From: Aquatica leii
Taxonomy: Eukaryota > Arthropoda > Insecta > Coleoptera > Lampyridae
Reading direction: 5' to 3'
DNA: 64,000 nt
Assembly (NCBI GenBank): GCA_035610365.1
Contig: CM069432.1
Coordinates: forward strand, 107,155,529 to 107,219,528
Part shown: positions 45,701 to 56,539 of the stretch, piece after piece
Position numbering within the stretch: position 1 is the first letter of the stretch
Layout: the number at the start of each line of letters is the position of its first letter
Notes under the pieces: generated by a model
What the model was told of the DNA's origin: nothing
Seen by the model: the letters and a program-made list of their open reading frames with translations, nothing else
Databases searched by the model: none
Program-made: the position numbers and the translations under genes

Positions 45701-46719
45701 TAACATTAATGTCCGTCGTTTTTCTTTGTATATAGATTTAAATTTTAATTCTACTGACAATAATTTATGTTAACTAGAATAAGTATTAATAATATCAGAC
45801 GGTATGCTTGTTGGACCAGTGGACTGTTTCCACTCATAACCTTTTCTTGTAAGTTTTTTTGTCTTTATGTTGTACCTGTTTAAACAAATTCAGTTAGTTG
45901 TTACGTGTGTAATGTTGTTCACTTACCGTAAATAAATTTTTCAGTGGCCTGAAGAAGTGCACACTAGAGGCACGAAACGTAGCCATAAAAATAGTTTAGA
46001 GTGGTTTTTATTGCCCCTCCTAAAGAAGACAAAATCTAATACTAATTATAAATGATAATGTACCTATGTGCTTTTAATTCGACGGCTCAAGTGCCACAAA
46101 ATCAAATGCCTATAATTAAAAATTCGCCACTTTTAATGAGGATTTGATTAATCCAGAGGCTTTAATAATGACTGGACTTGTTTAAACCTGGAGCCGTGAA
46201 AATGAATCCAAATGTATGTTATACGAAAAAACAATAAAATTAATGGCGAAACAAGAAATAGTTCGCCAGGGTACCAAACATAAACAGAAGATGTTTAATC
46301 GTAGTGGTTACTCTTAAATATGACAATATCAAAAAAGAAATATCACGACAATAATTTCTATAAATTCTTTATTCTAAAATGATACAATAATAATTCTAAT
46401 GTAAGTGTACTACGACCTTATATACTATCTTGAATAAGGCAAAATTACTTTCCACATTTTGTTCGAGGTTCAGCTTCCGTTAACTACAGAGCAGACTCAA
46501 TCTCTACGTGCACGTAGGTCACTGTCTAGTGGCAAGCAGGCAAACATCTTTTTTACATAAAAATGTGGTAACTAGAGCTGAAATTATTCGCTCTATGGCA
46601 ACTGTCAAATTACATTTCTCCAACGGGTCTAATGAAGAATACATCAAGTTAATGCCATTAATGTTTAAAGATAGTAATACAGCTAAAAGCATGAAATTAC
46701 TGTGTAGTAGTCAACACAA
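45701..46719. other. Repeat-derived stretch around hammerhead-like motif C
   Basis: No open gene. Holds the ribozyme-like motif at 45944-45986 followed by ttttattgcccctccta, a block shared with the inverted repeat at 12.6-13.1 kb. The 5' LTR of the old Gypsy relic probably begins somewhere in 46300-46720, but its edge is not clear. Confidence 0.4.
45944..45986 (+). ncRNA. Hammerhead-ribozyme-like motif C (canonical core)
   Basis: Stem I GUGGC/GCCAU (one G-U pair), core CUGAAGA that fits CUGANGA exactly, one extra A, stem II GUGC/GCAC with loop acacuagag, GAAA, ACGU, A. This is the best match in the window. As in the other copies, stem III would be only AC/GU with no loop, so it may work only as a dimer. 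Confidence 0.55.
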
Positions 46720-47152
46720 CCTCAGGAGGTGTGTGAGGCACATCAGTGTAAGGAAGTTAATAAATAAGAGCAAAGACGGTGAATGTTTTAATAATAATAA
46801 GAATAATAAAAGTACGAATCGTACAACACATGGTGTCAGAAGTAAAAGAAGTTAAAAAGGAATTAAAAATTTATAAGATATAAGAGCCAAGGTTAACGTG
46901 TAGTAAAAGATAAAAATGGAATACAGAACGCCGACACCTCTTTTGTGTACGGGTAATATCAGTGAAAATTGGAAACAATGGTATCAGAAATTAGAATTAT
47001 TTTTAATAGGAAATGGGAAAATTAAGAGATAATTGTGTACCTATAGTAAATTCGGTAAGAAGAATTCCTGAGAAAATGACAAGAGCTTTTAAAAAAATGT
47101 TAGATAAGTTGGTTAAAAATAAAATAACAGAACAGGTTAATGAACCGACAGA

Positions 47153-47474
47153 TTAAATTAACAACATTGTGGTCGTTGAGAAGCAATTAGGTGAACTTAA
47201 AATGTATTTGGATTCTGAACATTTAAATAAATGTTTAAAAACTGATAATTTTCTACTTCCCACCATTGAGGAAATTGAATTAAAGTTCTCTGATAAATCA
47301 GTTTTCACCGTGTTAGATATGAAAGATGGGTTTTTACAAATACCGTTAGAAGAAGACAGTAGTCTTTTGACTATATTCATAACACCTTGGGTCGAATATA
47401 AGTATTGTAGGTTACTTTTTGGATCAACCATTAGTCCTGAAGTAATTGAAAGGTACAATAAACATTTTTTGTGA
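47153..47474 (+). pseudogene. Gypsy reverse transcriptase fragment
   Basis: Reads VVEKQLGELKMYLDSEHLNK, then SVFTVLDMKDGFLQIPLEED with the first catalytic Asp, TIFITPWVEYKYCRLLFGST. Further on, in another frame, comes YFDDIILSATN with the Asp pair. A stop separates the blocks. The traces continue through FLGLCNSLSKF towards INVDASQTGLGASCY (RNase H). Confidence 0.75.
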
Positions 47475-48047
47475 TCTACCAGTAGGAATATATTTTGATG
47501 ATATAATACTCTCGGCAACTAATGAAAGAGAACATGATTGACTTTTAAGCAAGGTAATTAAATAGGGTTCGAGAAGCTGGTATTAAATTTAAAAAGAATA
47601 AGTTACAATATAGAGTTGAAAGAGTAAAATGTTTGGGTAGAATATTTTCAAAGAAGGAAATTGGAGTTGTTCCTAAACACATTTAAGCAATTTTAGAATT
47701 GGACGAACCAAAAAATAAAGAATTGATGAGATTTTTAGGGTTATGTAATTCCCTAAGCAAATTCATCATTACATTCACAAGCAATCACAGAGTTAACAAG
47801 TAAAAATAAAATAAAATTAGTAAGGCTCATATACACTACAATTTTTTTTAGTAATGGTAAACCTGTAGAAATAAATGTAGATGCCTCACAAACTGGGTTA
47901 GGCGCTTCATGTTACAAGAAAAAAGACGGAAGTTAGGTACGCGCAGATAGGGAATGAGTTGCTATCTGTTTGAACGTAACTGTTTTTACGTATTATAAGC
48001 CTTCGGTAACAATTGTAGGGAAAGTAATTCATAGTTTCCGTGCGATA

Positions 48048-49016
48048 GGCGATTCAATTTAAGATTCAAGCGCCTCTAGCGGCAAAGAACGAACTAACGT
48101 TGCAATGATAAACGTCATAATTACCTTTATTTTAATACTGTTTATACTACTTCTTTTTGTGTTGTTACAAGCTTTTTCTGAAAACCAAAGCTTAATTTAT
48201 GTAGTTTATAGTTTTTTTTAATGTTTGATAAGTTTTTTCGGCATTACATAAGATTTACTAATATTATTTGTGATTCTAGATTAGTTTGTATACAGGTTAG
48301 AAATTGCATTCACTAGTCGTTTTATTGTGGTTTAATAGTTTTGTGGTTTAGTTTAGTGCTATAAAACAACACGATAATTACTTACAGCTCAATTTACAGC
48401 TAGCATAGTTGGATTGGGCTCTTAATAGTTCAATTAGTCACTAAGAAACATCAATTTTATTTTACATGTAGGTACATTGTTTTGTCATCGCAAACTTCAT
48501 CAGGCATCGGCTTTATGTAATTTTTTTGTAATAAAGTGATGGTCAGCACGTTTACTTCGTAGTGTTTTGCTTGCTATTTCAGTTGTAGTTCTAACAATGA
48601 GATATTGTATGGAAGGCAAATGTAGTGTCGAAGCCCTTATTTTTTAACTGCCAGGCAGTTTGTCTGAATGTATGTAATTTTATCATTGGCGTTAATGTAG
48701 AATTTTAATAACAACTAAATATATACTTGTTTGATAAAAATAATGTTATATTTAAAATGTTGCAAACAAAGTTTCATATTTTATTCTAACAGACTTTCCA
48801 AGTTATAATTTTACCACCCGGGCTGCATGTTGTTCAACAAGTTTATTCTCAGTTCCGTAGTTGCTAATTATGTGCATTTTTTTCCGAAAGATACTTAAGA
48901 ACACAGCAGAAATTCAAAATAAAACAGCAACAAATTACGTACGCGTATTAAGCTATCATTGTAACGGTAGTTCAAATTGTCGCCGCGAGTTAGCGTATCG
49001 CTTAGTTTGAATCGCC
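48048..49016. mobile_element. TIR element (TA target) nested in the Gypsy relic
   Basis: Ends ggcgattcaa...taag and ...cttagtttgaatcgcc form inverted repeats of 10 bp plus a weaker extension. TA flanks both sides (48046-48047, 49017-49018). The 969 bp between interrupt the RNase H trace of the Gypsy relic, which resumes right after with RMKIKLLKYNIIIKYLAGK. No transposase was seen. TA target use suggests a Tc1/mariner-like MITE. Confidence 0.6.
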
Positions 49017-49110
49017 TATTACGAAGAATGAAAATAAAATTACTTAAATACAATATAATAATTAAGTACTTAGCTGGCAAAGGAAATATTAACTGATTTG
49101 TTATCTAGAT

Positions 49111-49333
49111 CAGGGATTTCCAACACGCGGCCGCGGGCCGTATGCGCCCCGCGGCTTTCATTAGCACCGCCCACTCAAAAATAATAAGTAAAACCATATT
49201 ATGAAAAATAACTACTACCGCTCTTCAATATTTAATAGTAGCTATATAAATATATACCTGTGCGGATGTGGCCCGCTATTTACTCCATGAATCTAATGGC
49301 GGCCCTCGGTCATTCATAAGTTGGAAACCCCTG
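49111..49333. mobile_element. hAT-type MITE with 8-bp TSD, GC-rich insert
   Basis: Begins cagggatttccaac and ends gttggaaacccctg. The duplication atctagat lies at 49103-49110 and 49334-49341. It contains a GC-rich patch (acgcggccgcgggccgtatg) that the related copy at 58832-58978 lacks. Confidence 0.85.
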
Positions 49334-49638
49334 ATCTAGATCATATATTAATGGTTCTGTGACTCATGATCAATCGTATCAAGAAATTGTTCATTCAATT
49401 AATACTGAATTAGCAATGAATAATGAAAGAATTAAAGAATTTAGACCTCAGCAGGTGTGTGAGACAACGATGTCAGATGTATCTAGAAGCTGTAAGAAAA
49501 TTAATAAATAACTTCAAAGACAGTGAATGTTTTAATAACAATAATAAGAATAATAAAAGTACGAAGCGTTTACAATTACACCGTCACAAAATACCCCACC
49601 CAATATCATATGGGTTCTCTCCTTAAAGTTCTAAAACT

Positions 49639-50160
49639 GTGGAAAGTCTTTCAACAAAATATTGCAATCTGAACATCAACGTTACATTTTCGGACGATAA
49701 CAAAAACCAAGTGTCAACAAGATACTTAACATCAAATTTTTTGGGTCACATTATTGGTGCAGATTTAATACTTTTAAATTGTTTTTGCATTTTAGAGCTC
49801 GGAAGTTGTGATTTGCAAACTGTACACAATTTGTTGAGAACTGCCATAAATGCATTTGAGCAGTTAAATTTCTTCGGGTTGTATATAATTTATTCAAACA
49901 AGCAAGAAGAGCTGACTACTGGTCGTGATGCCTTTTTGAATTTTGGAATAATTAAAAAAACAAAGGAATGATTTATTGTTTTAAAAATGCGCATTCTAAA
50001 TTTACATAGGACTCGAATAAAAACAGCAATTAAGATCTACTTAGAATGAAGAGAAAAACAGGAAAAGGATTAATTCTATAAAGCTAAAAGAACTTGACGA
50101 AAAGAAAAGAATACTTAACGCTGAGTCTAGAAAAATGGAGTTTCTAGTTATTAAAAGATT
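49639..50160 (+). pseudogene. Relic of a hAT-like transposase
   Basis: Frame 49639-49971 reads NINVTFSDDNKNQVSTRYLT, SNFLGHIIGADLI, then LELGSCDLQTVHNLLRTAIN. These fit a family of hAT-like transposases in arthropods with the order DN/YW...V-TRY-x-S-FLGH, then IGTCGLHTVH. The Asp of the DGPNVN block that should lie between is deleted. A Lys/Glu-rich trace near 50040-50140 may be the coiled C-terminal end. The family assignment is tentative. Confidence 0.4.
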
Positions 50161-50405
50161 TATGTTTTTTAAATTAAATTGTAATTATTAAATTATACAT
50201 TGTCAATAGAGAATGTAGTATTTAATCGTTTAGAATTTATGTTGTGTTTTTTTTTCAGATAGAGTTTTTATTTTATTTACTGAGTTTTGATAAATTTGTT
50301 TGTTAGTTTATTCGTGATCGATTATTCGTTTAACCGAACAATATTTTCTTAATTACAAAAAATACTGGAAATTTGATTGTACTGGAAAAACCTGGAAAAG
50401 CCGGT

Positions 50406-50620
50406 TGTTATGTCGAGGTTAGCCGATGTGTACTTTCATTAATAAACCTTCACTAATTAATACGTTTATTAATACAGTCACAGACTATCGTTAAATTTTA
50501 TATATATATAAACAAACACAATATACGAACGCTACTACAATCTGTGTATGGTCCCTCCTCAGCGGCCATATCTACAATGTCGTGGCTCTCCCCACGCCCC
50601 CGGTACTTTAATACACTACA
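50406..50620 (-). repeat. 3' LTR of Gypsy-2
   Basis: 215 bp, no difference to the other LTR found by eye. The polypurine tract lies at about 50621-50633. Confidence 0.95.
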
Positions 50621-50692
50621 TTTCCTCCTCTTTAAGTTACAATTTAAAATAGAATACAATAAAATAAACAATACATAATACAAAACTTAATT

Positions 50693-51201
50693 TTAGATAT
50701 TTGTATAGTAATTTTTGAGGATTACCGGTTTTGAGACTTTCCTGCCTGATCTAGTTTGAGTTACAGTGTTATTAGACTTATTAGAAGTATTTACAATTAC
50801 AGTTTGATTTGCAATTTCGGGTATCGGTTCAGAATTAGTGTTGTCAATAGGATTAGGTGAGATAGGTATCGTCGTTATGGCAATGCTCGGAGTCTTGGGA
50901 ATGAATCTTCTAACTTCCTTATCTTCCATTTTCTCTGTTGAAGCTTGAATGTTAAGTTTTTTTATTTGATCTATATGTCTTCTCCATAAGTGTCCTTCCT
51001 TTGTTTCACATATGTAGTTTTTGTTCCCTGTGCTTCTTTAACTATGCCTTCAATGAATATTGGATTATTCTTGTTTCTGTAGTCTTTAATTAATACATTT
51101 TCCCCCTCTTTAAGCGTTTGAGTTCTTTTTACCTCCAGTTTTTCATTCTTGTGTGGTTTCAATAAATCAAATAGAGTACTCACTTTCCTATCCATCATCA
51201 T
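50693..51201 (-). CDS. Gypsy-2 integrase C-terminal tail (two frames)
   Basis: 51201-50971 reads MMMDRKVSTLFDLLKPHKNE and EGENVLIKDYRNKNNPIFIEG, a chromatin-side integrase tail with the usual G-VLI-DY-x-N pattern. After a frame break, 50929-50693 reads EVRRFIPKTPSI and TRSGRKVSKPVILKNY, the typical end of this Gypsy group (TRSGR-V-KP). It stops shortly before the polypurine tract. Confidence 0.8.
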
Positions 51202-51248
51202 GAATGAGGATGCTTCGTTTGTTGTACAATGTAGCGAATTACGATAGA

Positions 51249-51890
51249 TTAAATATCTATTATATCTGGAGATATGCTTTTATTTCTTTTGTCTAATAAT
51301 GATGCTTTTAAACAATTTTTGAAACTTTTCACCGCATTTTCTACCGCTCCATTGCTGGCAGGGTGATATGGTGCACTTGTAATGTGTATCATTCCGTTTT
51401 TTAATAAAAAAGTTATTAAAATCTTTTGATAGTAACTGCGATCCATTGTCTGAAACAACAGTTTTTGGAATGCCCCATCTCGCGAATGATTCCCTTAATT
51501 TTTGAATTGTTTCTTCCGCTGTTATGTTGTTTAGCCTAAATATTTCTGGATACTTATAATAAGCGTCTAAAATAATCAGATAATGTGATTTATTTATAGG
51601 TCCTAAAAATCTATGTGTATTCTCTGCCACGGTCCTTCTGGTTTATTCCAAGGGATTGTTATGGATTTACTTGGGTTATTTGAAATTGTTTGACATGGAG
51701 TACATGCGTTACACATTTCTTTTCTATGCATTTATCTATTTTGGGCCAAAAAGAAATACGATCTTGCGATGGATTTCATTTTTACCACCCCATATGACTT
51801 GAATGCAATTCTTCTAATAATTGATCTTGAAATTTCCTCGGAATCACCACTCTGTATCCCCACATAATACATCCTTGCTCATTATATAAT
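51249..51890 (-). CDS. Gypsy-2 integrase zinc finger and core, frameshifted
   Basis: The zinc-binding region is at about 51830-51640 in broken frames (LLEELHSSHMGVVKMKSIAR, WPKIDKCIEKKC). The catalytic core shows LIILDAYYKYPEIF (first Asp), KTVVSDNGSQL (second Asp), and PYHPASNGAVENAVKSFK (Glu), split between frames 51630-51280 and 51458-51249. All three catalytic acids are present, so the source element encoded a functional integrase. Confidence 0.85.
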
Positions 51891-52112
51891 TCAAATCGTC
51901 TTCTGAAAAATGGTAAGAGCTCTTCTCTCTATCCTTTCCGGCCATCCTGTCATGATATATTCTACTACTTTGCTTAATAGAAAATCTTTCCTTGTTTCGG
52001 TAGCGATACTTTTGAAATTAACTTGGTATTTTTGTCCGAAATTATTAGTTGATATACGTCGATTTTGCGTTATAATCGTCACGAAATATATTTAACCTTA
52101 ATTGGGTGTCTG

Positions 52113-52775
52113 CTAAGCATATCTGCAACTTGATTGTTCTTCCCGTTTTATATATTCCGTTTTATATGCAAAACCTGACAGAAATAATGCCCACCGTTGT
52201 AATCGTGTCGCTGCCATTTGCGGAATGCCTTTATTTTCTCCGAAGATTGATGTCAACGGTTTATGATCCGTTTGTATCGTGAACTCTTGCCCCATTAAGT
52301 AGTGATAGAATCTCCTTACTGACCAGTATATAGCTAACGCTTCCTTGTCCAGTGTCGAATAATTCTTTTCTGCCGGCATTAGCGTTCTTGATATGAAAGC
52401 AATGGGTTTCAGTTGTCCATTTGGAAATTTGTGCAGTAATGCTCCTGCTATTCCATCTTGACATGCGTCCGTTTGCAGAATTATTGGGATTTTTGGGTCA
52501 AAATGAACCAGTATTTCATCCGATCCTATTATTCGTTTTATTTCTTCGAATGCCTTACCACAAGCATCAGTCCATATGTACTTGTTATTTTTTTTTAATA
52601 ATTCAAAAATTGGCTTCATTATTATCGACAATTTTGGAACAAATTTTCCATAATATGTCACCATACCAATAAAACTCTTAACTTGGGTAACATTTTCTGG
52701 TCTGGGTGCATCAATAATTGCCCTTTGCTTATCTGAATTTTTTTTTAATCCCTCTTTCGAGATGGTATATCCCAA
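52113..52775 (-). CDS. Gypsy-2 RT thumb and RNase H
   Basis: Begins GYTISKEGLKKNSDKQRAII, FIGMVTYYGKFVPKLS (RT connection), then RNase H: ILQTDACQDGIAGALLHKF, STLDKEALAIYWSVRRFYHY, LMGQEFTIQTDHKPLTSIFG, with acidic active-site residues in place. The frame breaks at the end near 52140 (aaaacgggaag). The correct continuation, VADMLSRHPIK, is in another frame. Confidence 0.9.
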   Translation of the reverse strand: MGYTISKEGLKKNSDKQRAIIDAPRPENVTQVKSFIGMVTYYGKFVPKLSIIMKPIFELLKKNNKYIWTDACGKAFEEIKRIIGSDEILVHFDPKIPIILQTDACQDGIAGALLHKFPNGQLKPIAFISRTLMPAEKNYSTLDKEALAIYWSVRRFYHYLMGQEFTIQTDHKPLTSIFGENKGIPQMAATRLQRWALFLSGFAYKTEYIKREEQSSCRYA

Positions 52776-52785
52776 ATAGCTTACT

Positions 52786-53578
52786 TCATCTTGAAAAAAC
52801 GCACTTTCTTTTTAATTGAAGTCCTGCATCTTCCAATCTCTTGAAAACTTCTCTTATATTTTTTCGTGATCTTCTAGTTTTGCCCGTTATTATGATATCG
52901 TCCAAAAATTCCGCAACACCATTACATCCTTGTAACAATTTTTCCATTTCTCTTTCTGAAAATTGCACTTGCAGGTGTAATGCCATATGGTAATCTATTC
53001 AGTTTGAAGATACTCTCATGTGTGCTCCATGCTAGCTTCATTGCAGACTCTTCATTTACACATATTTGGTTGTAGGCGTTACTCAAATCGATTTTTGTAA
53101 ATGACTCTCCCCCATTGAGCAGTGAAAAGATATGCTCCATGGTTGGCAATGGGTACATAACCTTTAACAAATGTTTATTTAGCGTTACTCTATAGTCGCC
53201 GCAAATTTTCAAATTCCCCTCTTGTTTTATTATGGGTACAATTGGAGTTCCCCATTCTGATGATTCAATTGCTGAAATAACCCCTTCCTTTTCCAATCTT
53301 GTTAGCTCTTGTTCCACCTTAGATCTAAATGCGATAGGAATAGGTCTAGGTTTAAAGTAAATAGGTTTGGTATTTTCAGCTACCTGCAAATCAACTTGTT
53401 TATACTTGTAACATCCTAACTTATTTTGAAAAATGTTTGCAAACTCGTTAAATAATTGTTCCCTGTTGTTCACAGTTGTTACTAACACATCTGCAGTCAG
53501 TTTAAAATTAAATTTTTCCAGGAAGTCTCTGCCCAATAAATTTTGAGTTGGCGTATCGTTCCTAACAACTTGAAACAT
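52786..53578 (-). CDS. Gypsy-2 reverse transcriptase palm
   Basis: 53578-52922 reads PTQNLLGRDFLEKFNF (protease end), PIYFKPRPIPIAFRSKVEQE, GVISAIESSEWGTPIVPIIK, KICGDYRVTLNKHL, FTKIDLSNAYNQICVNEESA with the first Asp, and RLPYGITPASAIF. A shift in a T-run near 52965 moves to frame 52986-52786 with CNGVAEFLDDIIITGKT, the catalytic Asp pair. All RT motifs are conserved. Confidence 0.9.
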
Positions 53579-54165
53579 AAAATTTTACAAATAACATTTT
53601 CAAATTTAATGTTTACAATTACACAACCAATTGGCTTTATTTTACAACCAGAATAGCTACGCAATGTTATAAAAGAATGCTTCAGCTCACACTCAGACAA
53701 GTGTCTCTCATAGAAGTCATAACTTATTACTGATAAACCTGCCCCCGTGTCTACTTGCATTTTGTAATCATTGTTATTTATATTTACATTTAAATATAAA
53801 GGTTTTTCATTGGTAATATATATGCTATTTATATCTACACAATCATTATCTAACTCTACATCCAAAGTGTTTTGTCTAATGCTTTTAATATTATTACAGA
53901 CTTTTGATAAATGTCCTATCACTTTACATTTATTACATGTGTAGTTACTGTACTTACAGTTTTGTTTCCCTGTATGAAAATTACCACAGCATTTACATTT
54001 CCATTTACCCGACCTGGAACTATTTCCTTGATCCATCTTATTTGAAAAATTCCTTGCTGTACCATGTGCTTTTTCATACTTCTGCTGTTGTACAGGTTTC
54101 TTCTTATGTAAAAATGCATCGTCTTTGCTTTCAGCTTGAATACTCGATTCCCTTTGCTTGAGCAA
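53497..54165 (-). CDS. Gypsy-2 nucleocapsid and protease
   Basis: Two Cys-His boxes: CKCCGNFHTGKQNC (atypical C-x2-C-x3-H-x5-C) and CNKCKVIGHLSKVC (classical C-x2-C-x4-H-x4-C), then the retropepsin motif YKMQVDTGAGLSVISYDF. The frame is lost near 53585 (gtaaaattttatg) and the protease end continues in the next frame. Confidence 0.88.
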   Translation of the reverse strand: MLKQRESSIQAESKDDAFLHKKKPVQQQKYEKAHGTARNFSNKMDQGNSSRSGKWKCKCCGNFHTGKQNCKYSNYTCNKCKVIGHLSKVCNNIKSIRQNTLDVELDNDCVDINSIYITNEKPLYLNVNINNNDYKMQVDTGAGLSVISYDFYERHLSECELKHSFITLRSYSGCKIKPIGCVIVNIKFENVICKILCFKLLGTIRQLKIYWAETSWKNLILN

Positions 54166-54677
54166 TCTCCAGTAATTTATTCAAGGTTGTTGTAGGTTTT
54201 TCTTCACAAAGTCTATCTCTTATTTTTCCTTGTTTTAAGCCACACACAAATTTGTCTTTTAAAATGTTTTGTAACTGCACACCAAATTCACAATTAGTTG
54301 ACAAGTTATGTATTTTTGCATACCAATCGTTAACATTTTCATATTCTTCTTGTTTTGCATTGTAAAATTCTATACGTTCTCTAAATATGCAAGTTGTTGG
54401 CGAAAAATGGTTTTTAAAAAGATTACACAGGTCTTCATATGCTTTGGTACTCGGTAGGTCTGGCGTACACAAATCTCTGAGTATCTTGTAAGTATCGGAA
54501 CCAATAAGACTTAATAATGCACTTACACGTTTGTCTAATTCTCCAGCTGATTGATTATCAGATGCAACAGTAGCATTTTATACCGTTTATGTTAAAAAAT
54601 TGCTCTAACTGCTCTTGATATATAATCCAGCTGTCCCTTTTTGGATTGAAGCTATCTATCGAACCAATTAATGCCAT
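54131..54677 (-). CDS. Gypsy-2 Gag N-terminal region, frameshifted
   Basis: The likely start is ATG at 54677-54675 (MALIGSIDSFNPKRDSWIIY), with a frame break near 54580 in an A-run (ggtataaaatgc). It continues in 54472-54131: PSTKAYEDLCNLFKNHFSPT, then RIEFYNAKQEEYENVNDWYA, KFVCGLKQGKIRDRL, the usual capsid pattern of Gypsy elements. Another shift near 54150 joins it to the nucleocapsid frame. Confidence 0.85.
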
Positions 54678-54746
54678 TGTAGTATTCTTTTCGTTATGGA
54701 TATTTGTCGTCCCACGTTTTATTTTTTTCCAGAATCGTTGCCAATT

Positions 54747-54961
54747 TGTTATGTCGAGGTTAGCCGATGTGTACTTTCATTAATAAACCTTCACTAATTA
54801 ATACGTTTATTAATACAGTCACAGACTATCGTTAAATTTTATATATATATAAACAAACACAATATACGAACGCTACTACAATCTGTGTATGGTCCCTCCT
54901 CAGCGGCCATATCTACAATGTCGTGGCTCTCCCCACGCCCCCGGTACTTTAATACACTACA
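54747..54961 (-). repeat. 5' LTR of Gypsy-2
   Basis: 215 bp; identical to 50406-50620 as far as read. Confidence 0.95.
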
Positions 54962-54966
54962 CCGGT

Positions 54967-55415
54967 GAATTGCAAAATTCGATATAAATCTTTACCTTGG
55001 TCGGCACTAATAAAGGCTGCACGCAATTCTTCAGTAAGTTCTAAACGTTTAGGACCGGTTTTAGAAAATGTAATTAGGGTCTTTTTTGATTTTTATTATT
55101 CACATGTGGCAAACTGGTTTAAAGCTACATATAGATATACGTCGTTCCGTTTTGGAATCTTAGAAGAAGTTAACGCGAATTATTATTCAATTTATTGTAA
55201 TCACTTCCTTATTGATTTACTCATTTGCGTATTGAAATTTAAGATCCTATACAATAATGGCAAAATAAATGGTCGTGTTCTGTAATAAAATTTTCAAAGG
55301 AAATTGATTCTTTTTTTATTCATTTCTTATCTGGTCATTACCATTTATCCTCAAGTAATTATCACAAGTAACTTAAATTTCTAATACGGCAATGATTACA
55401 CAACATAACGTTGAA
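54967..55415. other. Unassigned stretch right of Gypsy-2
   Basis: A plus frame at 54965-55285 (MNCKIRYKSLPWSALIKAAR) is not recognised and lacks features of a known family. Nothing else was seen. Confidence 0.3.
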
Positions 55416-55418
55416 TAA

Positions 55419-56270
55419 AGGCCGATTCTCATTAGAGCATCACTAAGCAGCGCAGCGCTGCGCGACGCAGCAAACTGTGGCAAGTAGCAGAATTTTGTAG
55501 GGGTATTCACACTTAAGCAGCGAAAATCAAGTCGTAAGCATTTAGTTGCGTTTTTCCCGGCGCGATGTATACATGTGACGAAAGCAGTTCATCGTCGGAT
55601 GATGATGTGCTGGCAAGTTGGTTGCTGTAATTTCGATTACTCATATCATACAGTTCTTTATACTCGGACACAAGCACTATTAGTTTTTCCACTTTGTCCT
55701 CATTCAGCTTCGGCATTGTATAATAATTATCACTTTTTAAAACGAAAATTATTAGGGAACAAATTTTAAAACTAAAAACAAAGAGCTATTACTACTGCAA
55801 ATTCACATATATGACTTAAGAGTTAAAAATGACGCAACTACTGAATTCTGTTGCAAGCACATTCCTGCATGCTGCGTATCGATAAGCAGCAAACAGCGAA
55901 AGAATGCTCACCCGACAATTCGAGTTTTGCTGCCTTCTGAGGTGACGCGAAGCGCTGCGCTGCGCTGTGCTGCGCTGCGCTGTCTTAGTGAGAACGGTTG
56001 CACTAAATAACCCGCTAACAATTATGAGCAGCAGATTGCTGCGTCGCGCTGCTTGATTTTCGCTGCTTAAGTGTGAATACCCTTACAAAATTCTGCTGCT
56101 TGCCACAGTTTGCTGCGTCGCGCAGCGCTGCTTAGTGATGCTCTAATGAGAATCGGCCTTTAGTGAGAACGGTTGCACTAAATAACCCGCTAACAATTAT
56201 GAGCAGCAGTTTGCTGCGTCGCGCAGCGCTGCGACGCGCTGCTTAGTGATGCTCTAATGAGAATCGGCCT
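55419..56270 (-). mobile_element. PIF/Harbinger deletion derivative with duplicated end
   Basis: TAA target duplication at 55416-55418 and 56271-56273. Ends aggccgattctcattagagc and gctctaatgagaatcggcct are perfect inverted repeats. The subterminal sequence is rich in gcagcgcagcgctgcg-type palindromes. A block from tagtgagaacggttgcacta to the end occurs twice at the right (about 55983-56160 and 56161-56270), so the right terminus is duplicated. It keeps part of a MADF gene on the minus strand. Confidence 0.85.
55513..55716 (-). CDS. MADF-domain protein fragment of a Harbinger element
   Basis: 67 codons: MPKLNEDKVEKLIVLVSEYK, ELYDMSNRNYSN, then SSSDDELLSSH. The first 30 residues fit the start of a MADF (Myb/SANT-like) DNA-binding domain, which Harbinger elements encode as their second protein. 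The domain is cut after about 33 residues and joined to a later part by an internal deletion. Confidence 0.6.
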   Translation of the reverse strand: MPKLNEDKVEKLIVLVSEYKELYDMSNRNYSNQLASTSSSDDELLSSHVYIAPGKTQLNAYDLIFAA

Positions 56271-56539
56271 TAATACGTATTGTATTGTAAACCTACTAAA
56301 TAAAATTATCCAAAAATGACTAATAGTGAGTATATATTAGTAGTAGTAATTAGTGTACAAAATTTAGTCAGCGGTTTGCCCCTCGGCATTTTTATATGGA
56401 AGTATGCAATATCATACCTATCCGAAGTTTAGTGATGAATAGAACTTAACACGCAGCAGAAACAACAAATTATAACATATACCTAATCAAATATCACTAA
56501 ATAGAATTGTTTTTTTGAATACCGAAGTTTTAACCGTGT

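Larger units (their letters stand above)
46720..49590 (+). mobile_element. Old Ty3/Gypsy relic with nested insertions
   Basis: Two LTR-like segments share ctcaggaggtgtgtgag / ctcagcaggtgtgtgag, gacagtgaatgttttaataa and aagaataataaaagtacga (about 46720-46830 and 49445-49570). A primer-binding site tggtgtcagaagt lies at 46831-46843. A gag start (MEYRTPTPLLCTGNISENWK) is at 46916. The RT core follows with a large deletion. RNase H pieces at 47870-47935 and 49020-49105 are separated by an inserted TIR element (48048-49016), and a MITE (49111-49333) sits in the end of the RNase H. The left LTR edge was not located. Confidence 0.7.
50406..54961 (-). mobile_element. Ty3/Gypsy LTR retrotransposon, very young, minus orientation
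   Basis: Both 215-bp LTRs (50406-50620 and 54747-54961) appear identical by eye. They begin tgttatgtcgagg and end taatacactaca on the plus strand. The 5-bp duplication ccggt flanks them (50401-50405, 54962-54966). In element sense the 5' LTR is on the right. A primer-binding region aattggcaacgattctgg follows it, and the purine tract aaagaggaggaaa lies directly before the 3' LTR. Gag, protease, RT, RNase H and integrase occur in that order. Despite LTR identity the reading frame breaks at least six times, mostly in A or T runs. Confidence 0.95.
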
